From positions 124,001 to 188,000 of the forward strand of contig NZ_JBFRFB010000001.1 in the NCBI RefSeq assembly GCF_052114605.1: 64,000 nt of DNA, written 5' to 3'. Source of the stretch: Microvirga sp052114605 (GTDB lineage Bacteria > Pseudomonadota > Alphaproteobacteria > Rhizobiales > Beijerinckiaceae). Positions 16,863 to 26,126 of this stretch are shown in pieces (the first letter of the stretch is position 1; every line of letters starts with the position of its first letter). The notes beneath the pieces are model-generated. The model was not told the DNA's origin. It worked only from the letters and a program-made list of their open reading frames with translations, and made no database searches. The position numbers were made by a program, and so were the translations under genes.

Positions 16863-18500
16863 TTATTTGGTGACGAAAGCTCTCTCCAGCAAGGGTTTGA
16901 GGGCCTCGCCGAGGTTGTTGCCCCCCGGCATCCGGGCCGGTTGGGCGAGCCGGGTGAGGGCAAACGCTTCAGTGATTTGCGTGGGCGCCGAACGGGCAAG
17001 CGCGGCTGCCGCGGCCAGAGTATAGAGCCTGTCCGCGATGAACCGCGCCCTGGCTTCGGCTTCGGACGACTGCAGGGCCAGCACGATATCGTGGGCGGTG
17101 TCTGAGGCGCCCGGCAAGTCACCCGCATCGGACATCAGGCGCTCCAGGACCGAGGCTGCCACCTCGGGCTCGCGATTCTCGGCCCGCAGGATGTCGAGGG
17201 CGATCACATTGCCCGAGCCCTCCCAGATGGCGTTGACCGGAGCCTCCCGATAGAGCCGGGGCAGGGCGCTCTCCTCTACATAACCATTGCCTCCAAGGCA
17301 CTCCATTGCCTCATAAATCAGTCGGGGCGCGGCCTTGCAGATACCGAACTTGGCGGCAGGCGTGACGAGCCGGGCATAGGCCGCCTCGTGCTCGTCGCTG
17401 GCGGCAAGGTCGAAGCTGTGCGCCGCACGCATGGCCAGCGCGGTCATGGCTTCGTTCTCAAGCGCGAGATCGGCAAGCACCGCCTGCATGGCCGGCTGAT
17501 CGCTGAGCTTCTTTTGAAACACGCTGCGATGCCTGGCGTGATGCATGGCCTGAGCCAGCCCCATCCGAACCAAACCCGCCGAGGCGACGGCGCAATCGAG
17601 CCGGGTCAGCTGGACCATGTTGATGATGGTGCGCACCCCGTGGCCCTCCTCGCCGATCCGCCAGGCGAAGGCATCGTCGAACTCGACTTCGGACGAGGCA
17701 TTGGAGCGGTTGCCGAGCTTGTCTTTGAGGCGTTGCAGATAGATGGCGTTCAGCGAGCCGTCCGGCCTGAACCGGGGCAGCAGGAAGCAGGTGAGCCCGC
17801 CCGGCGCCTGGGCCAGCACCAGGAAGGCGTCGCACATGGGAGCGGACATGAACCATTTATGGCCTGTCAGCCGATACTCGTCCCCGCTGGCCTGGACCGC
17901 CCGCGTCGTGTTGGCGCGAACATCGGTGCCGCCCTGCCTCTCGGTCATGCCCATCCCGAGGGTGACGGCGCTCTTCTCCCAGAAGGGAATGAAGCGGGAA
18001 TCGTACTCGCGGGAGCAGATCTTCGGAAGCCAAGCCGCCAGCCGCTCCGGCGCGGCGGCAAGGGCCGCCACGGAAGCATGGGTCATCGTCATGGGACATA
18101 CATGGTCGCTTTCGACGCCCGCAATCGTATAAAGCCGTGCCGCCCGCGCCACATGCTCATGCCCGTTCTCGGGGGCGTCCCAGGTCGAGCAATGGAGACC
18201 ATCTGCCATGCTGGCGCGCATGAGCGCGTGATAGGCCGGGTGAAACTCGATGGCGTCGATCCGATAACCACGCGCATCGTGAGTATGAAGCTTCGGCGGG
18301 TTCTCGTTGGCGAGACGCCCGAGGTCGAGCCGCTCTGTCGTGCCCCAAGCTTGGCCGAACGCGGTCAGGCCTTCGGCCTTCGGATCGGCATCGTTCGCGT
18401 CGAGTGCATCCAGCAGCGGCCGGTCCGTGGCGATGAGATCCACATTTCCAAAGGGCGGCGTCTGGTTGAAGACGTCACGCGTATCATGGCGGTCCCACAT
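16863..18500 (-). CDS. aidB: AidB-type acyl-CoA dehydrogenase
   Basis: The 545-residue protein has the size and domain order of E. coli AidB: an acyl-CoA dehydrogenase core with FAD-binding stretches TERQGGTDVRANT and GHKWFMSAPMCDAF. The C-terminal helical part contains ECLGGNGYVEES and APVNAIWEGSGNV. AidB belongs to the alkylation-damage response and binds DNA, but its enzymatic role is unclear and small-substrate dehydrogenase activity is possible. The ATG at 18500 has GGAGGG nine bases upstream. It is divergent from pyrB with 161 bases between. Confidence 0.85.
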   Translation of the reverse strand: MWDRHDTRDVFNQTPPFGNVDLIATDRPLLDALDANDADPKAEGLTAFGQAWGTTERLDLGRLANENPPKLHTHDARGYRIDAIEFHPAYHALMRASMADGLHCSTWDAPENGHEHVARAARLYTIAGVESDHVCPMTMTHASVAALAAAPERLAAWLPKICSREYDSRFIPFWEKSAVTLGMGMTERQGGTDVRANTTRAVQASGDEYRLTGHKWFMSAPMCDAFLVLAQAPGGLTCFLLPRFRPDGSLNAIYLQRLKDKLGNRSNASSEVEFDDAFAWRIGEEGHGVRTIINMVQLTRLDCAVASAGLVRMGLAQAMHHARHRSVFQKKLSDQPAMQAVLADLALENEAMTALAMRAAHSFDLAASDEHEAAYARLVTPAAKFGICKAAPRLIYEAMECLGGNGYVEESALPRLYREAPVNAIWEGSGNVIALDILRAENREPEVAASVLERLMSDAGDLPGASDTAHDIVLALQSSEAEARARFIADRLYTLAAAAALARSAPTQITEAFALTRLAQPARMPGGNNLGEALKPLLERAFVTK

Positions 18501-18661
18501 GGCTGCGATTCCCTCCGAGAGGCTTCATGAGGATGTAGGGCGCTTCAGTGTTCGCCACAGGTTCCATGGAGAAGCCGGGCGCGAGATCGCAGAATCTTTG
18601 CACCGCCTCGAAAGCCTTGCTTGCTGGCATTGCCTGGAGCGCCTATAGCGATTGCTTTAAG

Positions 18662-19609
18662 ATGACAGACGCGCCCCGATCCTCTTTCCCCCACCGGCAT
18701 CTCCTCGGAATCGAGGGGCTGTCTCCTTTGGACATTCAGGCCCTCCTCGATCTCGCCGACGCGCAGGTGGATGTGAGCCGCCAGATCGAGAAGCGGAAGA
18801 CCAGTCTTCGGGGCCGCACTCAGATCAACCTGTTCTTCGAGCCCTCGACGCGCACGCAATCCTCGTTCGAGATCGCGGGTAAACGCCTTGGCGCGGACGT
18901 GATGAACATGGCGGTGGCGTCCTCCTCGGTGAAGAAGGGCGAGACGCTGATCGACACGGCGGCGACGCTGAACGCCATGCGCCCCGACATCATCGTCGTG
19001 CGCCATCACGCGGCGGGCGCGGTGCATCTGCTGGCGCAGAAGGTCGATTGCGCCGTGGTAAACGCCGGCGACGGCGCCCACGAGCACCCGACCCAGGCCC
19101 TTCTCGACGCCCTCACCATCCGCCGCAACAAAGGGCGCATCGAAGGCCTTGTCGTCGCGATCTGCGGCGACATCGTTCATTCGCGTGTGGCGCGCTCCAA
19201 CATGATCCTGCTCGCCGCGATGGGCGCACAGGTGCGCCTCGTCGCGCCCACGAACCTGCAGCCCCCCGGCATCGCCCGCCTCGGCTTCCCGACCTTTACC
19301 GACATGCGCAAAGGCCTTGAGGACGCCGACATCGTGATGATGTTGCGCGTGCAGCGCGAGCGCATGAGCGGTTCCTTCATCCCGTCCGTGAAGGAGTATT
19401 TCCGGTTCTACGGGCTCGATCAGGAAAAGCTGTCCTTCGCCAAGCCGGATGCTCTCGTGATGCATCCCGGCCCCATGAACCGCGGCGTCGAGATTTCATC
19501 CGACGTGGCGGACGGCGCGCAGTCGCTCATCCGCGAACAGGTCGAAATGGGCGTCGCCGTCCGCATGGCGGTGCTCGAGGCTCTCGCGAGCCATCTTCCG
19601 AACGGGTGA
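18662..19609 (+). CDS. pyrB: Aspartate carbamoyltransferase catalytic chain
   Basis: PyrB condenses carbamoyl phosphate with aspartate in pyrimidine synthesis. The 315-residue product shows FEPSTRTQSSFEIAGKRLGA for carbamoyl phosphate, HPTQALLDALTI, and HPGPMNRGVEI for aspartate. I start at the ATG at 18662 because it gives the usual family N-terminus; the ribosome site is weak. It is followed seven bases later by the dihydroorotase-like gene. No pyrI regulatory chain is present. Confidence 0.96.
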   Translation: MTDAPRSSFPHRHLLGIEGLSPLDIQALLDLADAQVDVSRQIEKRKTSLRGRTQINLFFEPSTRTQSSFEIAGKRLGADVMNMAVASSSVKKGETLIDTAATLNAMRPDIIVVRHHAAGAVHLLAQKVDCAVVNAGDGAHEHPTQALLDALTIRRNKGRIEGLVVAICGDIVHSRVARSNMILLAAMGAQVRLVAPTNLQPPGIARLGFPTFTDMRKGLEDADIVMMLRVQRERMSGSFIPSVKEYFRFYGLDQEKLSFAKPDALVMHPGPMNRGVEISSDVADGAQSLIREQVEMGVAVRMAVLEALASHLPNG

Positions 19610-19616
19610 GGACGTG

Positions 19617-20918
19617 ATGAGCACCAAGCCAATTCTCCTTAACAACGCTCGCCTGATCGACCCTGAAACCGAGCGCGAGCAGACCGGCAGCGTTTTGATC
19701 CGTGATGGCCTCATCGCCGAGGTCGGCCCTCACGTTGCCGTCGCGTCGGATGCGGATGTCATCGATTGCGGCGGACAAGTCCTTGCTCCCGGCCTCATCG
19801 ACATGCGCGCCTTCATCGGCGAGCCCGGCGGGCCTTATCGGGAGACGCTCAAGAGCGCCGGTGAGGCTGCGGCGGCTGGAGGCGTGACGACCGTGGTATC
19901 CATGCCCGATACCAGCCCGGCTCTCGACGATCCGGCGGTGATCGACTTCATCGTCCGCCGCGCCCGCGATACTTCCATCGTGAATATTCTTCCGGCTGCT
20001 GCCCTCACGAAGGGGCTGAAGGGCGAGGAGATGGCCGAGATCGGACGGCTCAAGGAAGCCGGCGCCATCATGTTCACCGATGGCGCGCGCTCGGTCACGA
20101 ATGCCCAGGTCATGCGCCGCGCGCTGACCTATGCCCGCGACTTCGATGCGCTCATCGTCCACCATGTGGAAGACCCGAACCTCGTTGGTCCCGGCGTCAT
20201 GAACGAGGGTGAGTTCGCCTCACGCCTTGGGCTGCCCGGCATTCCGCGTGAGGCCGAGACCATCGTGCTGGAGCGGGACATGCGCCTCGTTCGTCTCACG
20301 GGCGCCCGCTACCATGCCGCCATGATCTCCTGCGCCGATTCGGCGGAGATCGTGCGGAACGCAAAGGCGAATGGCCTGCCGGTGACCTGCGGCGTATCGA
20401 TCAACCACCTGGCCCTCAACGAGAACGACATCGGCGATTACCGCACCTTCTTCAAGCTCTCGCCGCCCCTGCGGCACGAGGATGACCGGCAGGCGATGAT
20501 CGAGGCGCTGGCGGACGGGACCATCGACGTGATCGTCTCGGACCACAATCCACAGGATGTAGAGAACAAGCGGCTGCCTTTCGCCGAGGCCGCCGATGGC
20601 GCCGTCGGCCTCGAAACCCTGCTCTCGGCGGCCCTGCGCCTGGTCCATTCCGACCGTATCTCGCTCCCCAGGCTGCTGCGCGCACTCTCCACGAAACCGG
20701 CGGAAATCCTAGGGTTGGAGGCCGGACGTCTGAAGGTTGGGGCTCCCGCCGACCTCATCGTGTTCGACGCGGAAGCGCCTTACGTGCTCGACCGAAACCA
20801 GCTCAAATCCCTGTCCAAGAACACGCCTTTCGACGAAGCCCGTCTGGAAGGACAGGTGACGATCACGATAGTTGCAGGCAGGATCTTGTTCGACCGCCGC
20901 TCACAGCAAGAGACGTGA
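19617..20918 (+). CDS. pyrC: Dihydroorotase-like protein lacking the HxH metal motif
   Basis: The 433-residue protein is of the class I dihydroorotase fold. The normal DxHxHxRxPG metal and substrate motif is replaced by DMRAFIGEPG, so both histidines and the arginine are gone. Later ligands are partly kept: HHVEDP, INHLAL and SDHNPQ, the last also changed from the usual TDHAPH. It starts at ATG 19617 with GAGG upstream and is likely coupled to pyrB. In other bacteria inactive DHOase homologues serve as partners of ATCase; whether this one is active cannot be told from sequence. Confidence 0.85.
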   Translation: MSTKPILLNNARLIDPETEREQTGSVLIRDGLIAEVGPHVAVASDADVIDCGGQVLAPGLIDMRAFIGEPGGPYRETLKSAGEAAAAGGVTTVVSMPDTSPALDDPAVIDFIVRRARDTSIVNILPAAALTKGLKGEEMAEIGRLKEAGAIMFTDGARSVTNAQVMRRALTYARDFDALIVHHVEDPNLVGPGVMNEGEFASRLGLPGIPREAETIVLERDMRLVRLTGARYHAAMISCADSAEIVRNAKANGLPVTCGVSINHLALNENDIGDYRTFFKLSPPLRHEDDRQAMIEALADGTIDVIVSDHNPQDVENKRLPFAEAADGAVGLETLLSAALRLVHSDRISLPRLLRALSTKPAEILGLEAGRLKVGAPADLIVFDAEAPYVLDRNQLKSLSKNTPFDEARLEGQVTITIVAGRILFDRRSQQET

Positions 20919-20928
20919 AGAGATCGGA

Positions 20929-21531
20929 ATGTCTGACGAAGCCAATACGCTCTATCTCCTGGGTGCGCTGCTCCTGGGCTACCTTCTGGGCTCCATCCCC
21001 TTCGGCGTCATCTTCACCCGCATGGCGGGCTTAGGGGATATCCGCAATGTGGGTTCGGGCAATATCGGCGCCACTAATGTCTTAAGGACCGGTCGCAAGG
21101 GGCTCGCCGCCGCGACCCTTATCGGCGATGCCCTCAAAGGCACCGCCGCCGTGCTGATCGCCGCGCAATGGGGCCCGCAATTCGCCACCATCGCCGCATT
21201 GGGGGCGTTCCTGGGGCATCTCTTCCCCGTGTGGCTGAAGTTCAAGGGTGGCAAAGGCGTCGCTACCTTCATCGGCGTGCTGATAGGGTTGAACTGGGTC
21301 GCTGCGGTGATCTTTGGCGTCATCTGGCTGGGCGTGGCTTTTGCCTCCCGCTATTCGTCCCTGTCCGCCCTGGTCGCCAGCGGCGCGACCCCAGTGGTGC
21401 TGTGGCTTCTCGGTGAACCCGGCATGGCCGCCGCGACAATCATTCTCGTGGCGCTTCTCTGGTGGAAGCACAGCCCCAACATCACCCGCCTTCTCGACGG
21501 CACCGAGGGCAAGATCGGGCAGAAGGGTTGA
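20929..21531 (+). CDS. plsY: Glycerol-3-phosphate acyltransferase PlsY
   Basis: PlsY transfers an acyl group from acyl phosphate to glycerol 3-phosphate in phospholipid synthesis. The 200-residue integral membrane protein shows GSIPFGVIF, GSGNIGATNVLRTG and FKGGKGVATFIG, the three conserved cytoplasmic motifs of the family, between several transmembrane helices. The ATG at 20929 is ten bases after the dihydroorotase-like gene and has AGAGATCGGA upstream. It precedes dprA by four bases. Confidence 0.95.
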   Translation: MSDEANTLYLLGALLLGYLLGSIPFGVIFTRMAGLGDIRNVGSGNIGATNVLRTGRKGLAAATLIGDALKGTAAVLIAAQWGPQFATIAALGAFLGHLFPVWLKFKGGKGVATFIGVLIGLNWVAAVIFGVIWLGVAFASRYSSLSALVASGATPVVLWLLGEPGMAAATIILVALLWWKHSPNITRLLDGTEGKIGQKG

Positions 21532-21535
21532 GCCC

Positions 21536-22723
21536 GTGCATCTGACCGACGAGCAGCGTCTCGACTGGCTCCGCCTCATCCGCTCTGAGAATGTGGGGCC
21601 GCGCACCTTCCGGGCGCTCATCAACCAGTTCGGAGGAGCGTCCGCAGCACTCGAAGCCCTGCCGGATCTCGCGCGCAAGGGCGGGCGCCTGCTGCTGAAG
21701 GTCACGAGCCGGGCCGAGGCCGAGAAGGAGATGGCGGCTGCCGCACGGCTCGGCGTGCGCTTCGTCGCCATGGGCGAGCCGGATTATCCGAAGACGCTGA
21801 AGGCCATCGATACCGCGCCGCCGCTGATCGCGGTGCGTGGTTCGACGGAGGTGTTGTCGCGGCCCTGCGTGGCCATGGTCGGTTCACGCAATGCTTCCGC
21901 TTCAGGCCTGACATTCACCGAGCGCCTGTCCCGCCAATTGGGCGAGGCCGGTTACGTCGTGGTGTCGGGCCTTGCGCGCGGCATCGATACGCGTGCCCAT
22001 CGCGCGACGCTGGCGACGGGAACGGTCGCCGTGCTCGCGGGTGGGCAGGACAAGATCTATCCGTCCGAGAATGAGCCGCTGCTGCGCTCCATCATCGAGA
22101 ACGGCGGCGCAATCGTCTCGGAAATGCCGATAGGCTGGGAATCGCGCGGGCGCGACTTCCCACGTCGCAATCGTATTGTCTCCGGGCTTTCCTATGGCGT
22201 CGTCGTGGTGGAGGCCGCGCGTCGGTCCGGTTCGCTGATTACCGCGCGCTTCGCCTTGGAGCAGGGGCGCGAGGTCTTCGCCGTGCCAGGCTCGCCGCTC
22301 GATCCGCGCGCCGAGGGCACCAACGATCTTATCCGCGATGGGGCCAATCTCTGTGCTGAGATCGACCATGTGACCAGCGTGCTGGAACCTCTGATTGCCA
22401 CGGGCTCGCGCCTCGACGTGAGCGCCGAGGAACCGCAGCGGCTTGTGGGCACGGAGGAGCTTTGGGATGAGCTCGATCTACCGGATGTTCCGCGTGCGCC
22501 CAAGGGCACATTCATGCCGGACAGCGGGTTTCCCGAGGAAGCAGGCGAGGGGAATGCCGATCTCATTCAAATGCTTGGACCCTCGCCGATCTCCATCGAC
22601 GATCTCGTCCGCCAGTCGGGCCTGTCGATCCGCTCCGTTCAGATGACCCTGCTCGAACTGGAGATCGCGGGACGCCTGGAGCGCCACGGCGGCAACGCCG
22701 TCTCGCTGATCGCAGGGCGCTGA
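21536..22723 (+). CDS. dprA: DNA-processing protein DprA
   Basis: DprA binds incoming single-stranded DNA and loads RecA in transformation. The 395-residue product has an N-terminal SAM-like region, a central Rossmann-like fold (VAMVGSRNASASG, VVVSGLARGIDTRAH, TVAVLAGGQDKIYP, RRNRIVSGLS), and a C-terminal winged helix beginning near DLIQMLGPSPISIDDL. I start at the GTG at 21536, four bases after the plsY stop. No other competence gene is in the window. Confidence 0.93.
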   Translation: MHLTDEQRLDWLRLIRSENVGPRTFRALINQFGGASAALEALPDLARKGGRLLLKVTSRAEAEKEMAAAARLGVRFVAMGEPDYPKTLKAIDTAPPLIAVRGSTEVLSRPCVAMVGSRNASASGLTFTERLSRQLGEAGYVVVSGLARGIDTRAHRATLATGTVAVLAGGQDKIYPSENEPLLRSIIENGGAIVSEMPIGWESRGRDFPRRNRIVSGLSYGVVVVEAARRSGSLITARFALEQGREVFAVPGSPLDPRAEGTNDLIRDGANLCAEIDHVTSVLEPLIATGSRLDVSAEEPQRLVGTEELWDELDLPDVPRAPKGTFMPDSGFPEEAGEGNADLIQMLGPSPISIDDLVRQSGLSIRSVQMTLLELEIAGRLERHGGNAVSLIAGR

Positions 22724-22726
22724 ACC

Positions 22727-22975
22727 CTACTTGCCCCGTTTACCGGCCTGGATGGCGCGTCCCGCCTCCAGCCTTGCCATGTCGAGCAGATAGGCAAGCA
22801 GATCCAGCTTGGATTGGCGTGCGAGATAGGACAGCTCGGCGGTGAATTCCGCAATGTATTGAGCCGTCTCGGCGGTGCTCATGACCGAACCGCCGGGATC
22901 TTTTCCGACATCGGCGGCATCCGGTTCGTCATGAGGCGAGGGCGCCTTGAGGGCGTAAGTCGGAAGCTTGGACAT
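22727..22975 (-). CDS. Small acidic helical protein, unknown function
   Basis: This 82-residue frame starts at ATG 22975; the open frame reaches a TTG at 23002. After a polar, Asp/Pro-rich first 35 residues there is a predicted amphipathic helical part (ETAQYIAEFTAELSYLARQ and LLAYLLDMARLEAG), ending in a basic GKRGK. It is convergent with dprA and ends three bases from it. The helix pattern looks like a genuine protein of a small alphaproteobacterial family, but I cannot name it. Confidence 0.65.
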   Translation of the reverse strand: MSKLPTYALKAPSPHDEPDAADVGKDPGGSVMSTAETAQYIAEFTAELSYLARQSKLDLLAYLLDMARLEAGRAIQAGKRGK

Positions 22976-23080
22976 GAAGGCTGAGCTGTGTCTCTGTTTC
23001 ACTCGAGCCTAGTATCAGCACAACCACTGATCATACAAGTTCTTCTTAATAACCAATGGTTGTATTGATGTAAAAAAGCT

Positions 23081-24007
23081 TCAACCCGCGAGGGTGATGA
23101 GCAGGGGCATCGTGACGAGCGCCAGAAGCGTCTGCAATGTCAGGATTTCGGCCATGAGAGGCGCATTGCCTCCCATCTGACGGGCGAGCACATAGCCGGC
23201 CGATGCGGTGGGGACGGAGGCTGCGATGATGATCACGATCAGGTCATGGCCTGTCACGCCGGCCCAGCCGGCCAGCGTGATCGCCATGGCGGGCAGGACG
23301 AGAAGCTTGAGCCCTACGGTCAGCCAATGGGGCAGGCCCGGCTTGGCGAGGCGGCGGATATCGAGCCCCGCGCCGACGATCAGAAGACCGGCTGCGAGTG
23401 CGGCCCGTCCCAAGAGATCGATGTAGCCCGTGATCGGCTTCGGAAGAGGCGGCAGGATCAGGTTCAACGTCAATCCGATGGCGCAGGACCAGATGAATGG
23501 ATTGGCCGCGAGGGACCGCAGGATCTCCCGTGGGCTCTGCCGAGGGCGACCGGCAAAGCGGATGAATACGTAGAAGGCCAGCAGATTGAGCAGCGGCACC
23601 ATCGCGGCGATGGCGACCGCAATGAGGGCAATGCCGCGCTGGCCGAAGAGACTGCCCGAGACGGCAAGGCCCACGAAGGTGTTCCAGCGCGTCGCGCCCT
23701 GAAAGACCGAGGTGAAGCTCGGGCCGTCGATGCCTGCATGGCGCTCCAGAATGGGCCGGAGCCCCAGAACGATCCCGGCCATGATGAGGATCGAGCCCAT
23801 CAATGCTCCGCCCACGCCGAGGACCGGCACCGATGACAGGTCGGCGCGCGCGAGCGTGTCGATGATGAGGGCCGGAAAGAAGATGACGTAAGTGGCGCGC
23901 TCAAGCCCCGCCCATTGTTGCTCGCTCACGAAATTAGTGACCCGGCAGAGCCAGCCGGTGGCGATGATGAGGAAGGTCGGAATCAGGCTGGCGAAGACGG
24001 CGGACAT
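23081..24007 (-). CDS. AEC-family (auxin efflux carrier-like) transporter
   Basis: The 308-residue protein has about ten hydrophobic helices in two repeats, as in the AEC/YfdV family of predicted organic-acid or amino-acid exporters. FQGATRWNTFVGLA and SAGYVLARQMGGNAPLMAEI match conserved parts of the two halves. I use the ATG at 24007; the open frame continues upstream through non-homologous codons. The substrate is unknown. It faces away from arfB across a 157-base spacer. Confidence 0.85.
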   Translation of the reverse strand: MSAVFASLIPTFLIIATGWLCRVTNFVSEQQWAGLERATYVIFFPALIIDTLARADLSSVPVLGVGGALMGSILIMAGIVLGLRPILERHAGIDGPSFTSVFQGATRWNTFVGLAVSGSLFGQRGIALIAVAIAAMVPLLNLLAFYVFIRFAGRPRQSPREILRSLAANPFIWSCAIGLTLNLILPPLPKPITGYIDLLGRAALAAGLLIVGAGLDIRRLAKPGLPHWLTVGLKLLVLPAMAITLAGWAGVTGHDLIVIIIAASVPTASAGYVLARQMGGNAPLMAEILTLQTLLALVTMPLLITLAG

Positions 24008-24164
24008 GGAAGGCTCTGTGGGCGGAACGCGATGTCCGACAAAAGAGAGGGGGCACAAGGCGCTTAGACCTAAATGCACCTGTCGACAAGCACGCCCAAA
24101 GACGGCATTGGACAGATGAAAGAGGCACGCCGGTGTCCCTCTCCGCCATTCCACCCGAGGCCCC

Positions 24165-24587
24165 ATGATCAAGGTGACCAACAGCATCTCGCTCGATGAG
24201 GACGAACTCCAGGAGAGCTTCATCCGCGCCTCGGGTCCCGGCGGCCAGAACGTCAACAAGGTGGAATCCGCCGTGCAGCTGCGCTTCGACGTGCGCAACT
24301 CGCCCTCGCTGCCTGAAGATGTGAAGGAAAGGCTGGAGCGGATCGCGGGCAAGCGCCTGACCAATGACGGCGTGCTCATCATCACCGCCCAGCGCTTCCG
24401 CATGCAGGAGCGCAACCGCGAGGACGCGGTGAACCGCCTGGTCGAACTGATCCGGCAGGCGACCGAGCGGCCCAAGCCGCGCCGGCCCACGAGGCCAACG
24501 CTGGCCTCGAAGAAACGCCGTCTGGAAGCGAAGGGTCGCCGCTCCGAGATCAAGAAAGGACGCGGCAAGGGCGGCGGGTTCGATTAG
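24165..24587 (+). CDS. arfB: Alternative ribosome-rescue factor ArfB (peptidyl-tRNA hydrolase)
   Basis: ArfB releases peptides from ribosomes stalled on mRNAs without stop codons. The 140-residue protein has the release-factor GGQ motif in ASGPGGQNVNKVESAVQL near residues 23-40 and a long basic tail (about 35 residues) rich in Lys and Arg that enters the empty mRNA channel. Length and tail fit ArfB/YaeJ, not a full release factor. It stands alone, ending next to a hairpin repeat. Confidence 0.95.
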   Translation: MIKVTNSISLDEDELQESFIRASGPGGQNVNKVESAVQLRFDVRNSPSLPEDVKERLERIAGKRLTNDGVLIITAQRFRMQERNREDAVNRLVELIRQATERPKPRRPTRPTLASKKRRLEAKGRRSEIKKGRGKGGGFD

Positions 24588-24588
24588 A

Positions 24589-24631
24589 GCATTTTTCGGC
24601 GAAGGGACTCCGGTTCGCCGTCAAAAATTGC
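24589..24631. repeat. Short hairpin repeat, copy A
   Basis: GCATTTTT, CGGCGAA, a ten-base loop, TTCGCCG and an A-rich 3' arm ending in GC form a stem-loop right after arfB. It shares its sequence plan with 48373-48415, where the stem is CGGCAAA/TTTGCCG. The paired change keeps the stem. It may also act as a terminator between the convergent neighbours. Confidence 0.65.
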
Positions 24632-24639
24632 GGCCAGCT

Positions 24640-24996
24640 CTAGCCCTCCAGCACGATCCCGCTGAAGCCCATGATGTCGGCGAAGACCGCGAAAATGACG
24701 CCGAGACTGACGAGGATCAGCCCTGTCAGGAAAATCCGGACGGAGCGATTGTATTTCTTGAGATGCAGAGACGAAATCAACAGCAGATCGGCCAGGGCTT
24801 TCACCTGGAGGGCAAGTCCGAGCGTGATGAGGGCTACGGATATGAGATCCGATTTGGTCCAATCGCCTGGCAGAGCGGACCAGCGGCTCAGAAAGCCTAA
24901 GGAAAAGCCGACGACGACGCCGATCGCTGTGATCGAGCCGTTGCGGAACGTGGAGTCGATCTTGTTCTCGACAGGTTCTCTTGCGTCGTCGTCCAT
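24640..24996 (-). CDS. Predicted three-helix membrane protein, unknown function
   Basis: A 118-residue product begins with a polar, acidic stretch, then three hydrophobic segments around residues 20-40, 52-75 and 87-110. I recognise no family. It is convergent with arfB and separated from it by a hairpin repeat. A gap of 86 bases lies between this gene and epmB on the same strand; it may be read from the epm transcript, but nothing else ties it to EF-P. Confidence 0.65.
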   Translation of the reverse strand: MDDDAREPVENKIDSTFRNGSITAIGVVVGFSLGFLSRWSALPGDWTKSDLISVALITLGLALQVKALADLLLISSLHLKKYNRSVRIFLTGLILVSLGVIFAVFADIMGFSGIVLEG

Positions 24997-25082
24997 GAAT
25001 GGGCCGCCTCGATGAACGAGCCGGCATTCTCGGTTGCGAATGAGGCAGAGTTCGAGCCGCGAAGAACTCTTTCGAGGATCGT

Positions 25083-26126
25083 TCAGGCCTCAGGCGGATA
25101 AGCGTGGCTGTCGCCGCGAAAATCGCTGATCGCGTAGCAGCCGTCACCGGTGTTCGTAATAGTGCCGGGGGCGATGACCGCTTTGCCGTATCCGCCGGGA
25201 ATATCAAGAATATAGGTCGGCTGGCACAGTCCCGAGACGCGGCCGCGCAGGCTCGCGACAAGCGCCTGACCTTCCTCGATGGAGAGCCTGAAATGGCTCG
25301 TGCCGGGCGCGAGATCGGGGTGATGGAGGTAATAGGGCTTGATCCGCGTTTCCACGAAGGCCCGCATGAGACGGGCGAGAACGTCCGGATCGTCGTTGAT
25401 GCCCTTCAAGAGAACCGATTGGCTGAGCATGGCGATGCCCGCATCCACGAGCCTCCCGCATGCAGAGCGCGCCTCGTCCGTGAGTTCGCGCGGATGGTTG
25501 GCGTGGAGCGCCAAGTAGGTGGTCTTGCCGCTTGCCTTCAAGGCCGCGATCAGCTCGGCATCGACACGGTCCGGCTCGACCACAGGCACACGGGTATGGA
25601 AGCGGACGATCTTCACGTGATCGATTTCGGCCAACCGCTGCATGATTTCGGACAGGCGGCGTGGGGAGAGCACCAGTGGATCGCCTCCGGTGAGGATGAC
25701 CTCCCAGATTTCACGGTGTTCGGCGATATAGGCGAAAGCCTTGTCCATCGCCTCCGGCGAGAGCGTGCCGAAGCCTTGTGGACCTACCATTTCGCGGCGG
25801 AAGCAGAAGCGGCAATAAACCGGGCACACATGCACGGCCTTGAGCAGCACGCGGTCGGGATAGCGATGCACGATGCCTTCGACCGGAGAATGAGTGAGGT
25901 CGCCGATGGGATCCTCACGCTCTTCCGGCGTCACCTCCAGCTCCGCACTGTGAGGCACGAACTGCCGGGCAATCGGATCGTTCGGATCGGTGCGGTCGAT
26001 CAGGTCCGCAATGGCCGGGCTGATGGCGATGGCATAGCGCTCCGCCACCGCCTCGGCCTCACGCAGGCGCTCGGGCGAAATGAGTTCGGCCTCTAGAAGC
26101 TCGGCGGGGGTGCGGATGGTCCTCAA
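25083..26126 (-). CDS. epmB: EF-P lysine 2,3-aminomutase EpmB (KamA family)
   Basis: EpmB is a radical-SAM, PLP-dependent enzyme that turns L-lysine into (R)-beta-lysine for EF-P modification. The cluster CPVYCRFCF gives Cys101, Cys105 and Cys108 for the 4Fe-4S centre, and LTGGDPLVLS follows. The 347-residue length fits EpmB; catabolic KamA enzymes are longer. It appears to start at a TTG (26126) overlapping the epmA stop, as no ATG or GTG lies nearer. The neighbours epmA and efp make the assignment firm. Confidence 0.92.
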   Translation of the reverse strand: MRTIRTPAELLEAELISPERLREAEAVAERYAIAISPAIADLIDRTDPNDPIARQFVPHSAELEVTPEEREDPIGDLTHSPVEGIVHRYPDRVLLKAVHVCPVYCRFCFRREMVGPQGFGTLSPEAMDKAFAYIAEHREIWEVILTGGDPLVLSPRRLSEIMQRLAEIDHVKIVRFHTRVPVVEPDRVDAELIAALKASGKTTYLALHANHPRELTDEARSACGRLVDAGIAMLSQSVLLKGINDDPDVLARLMRAFVETRIKPYYLHHPDLAPGTSHFRLSIEEGQALVASLRGRVSGLCQPTYILDIPGGYGKAVIAPGTITNTGDGCYAISDFRGDSHAYPPEA

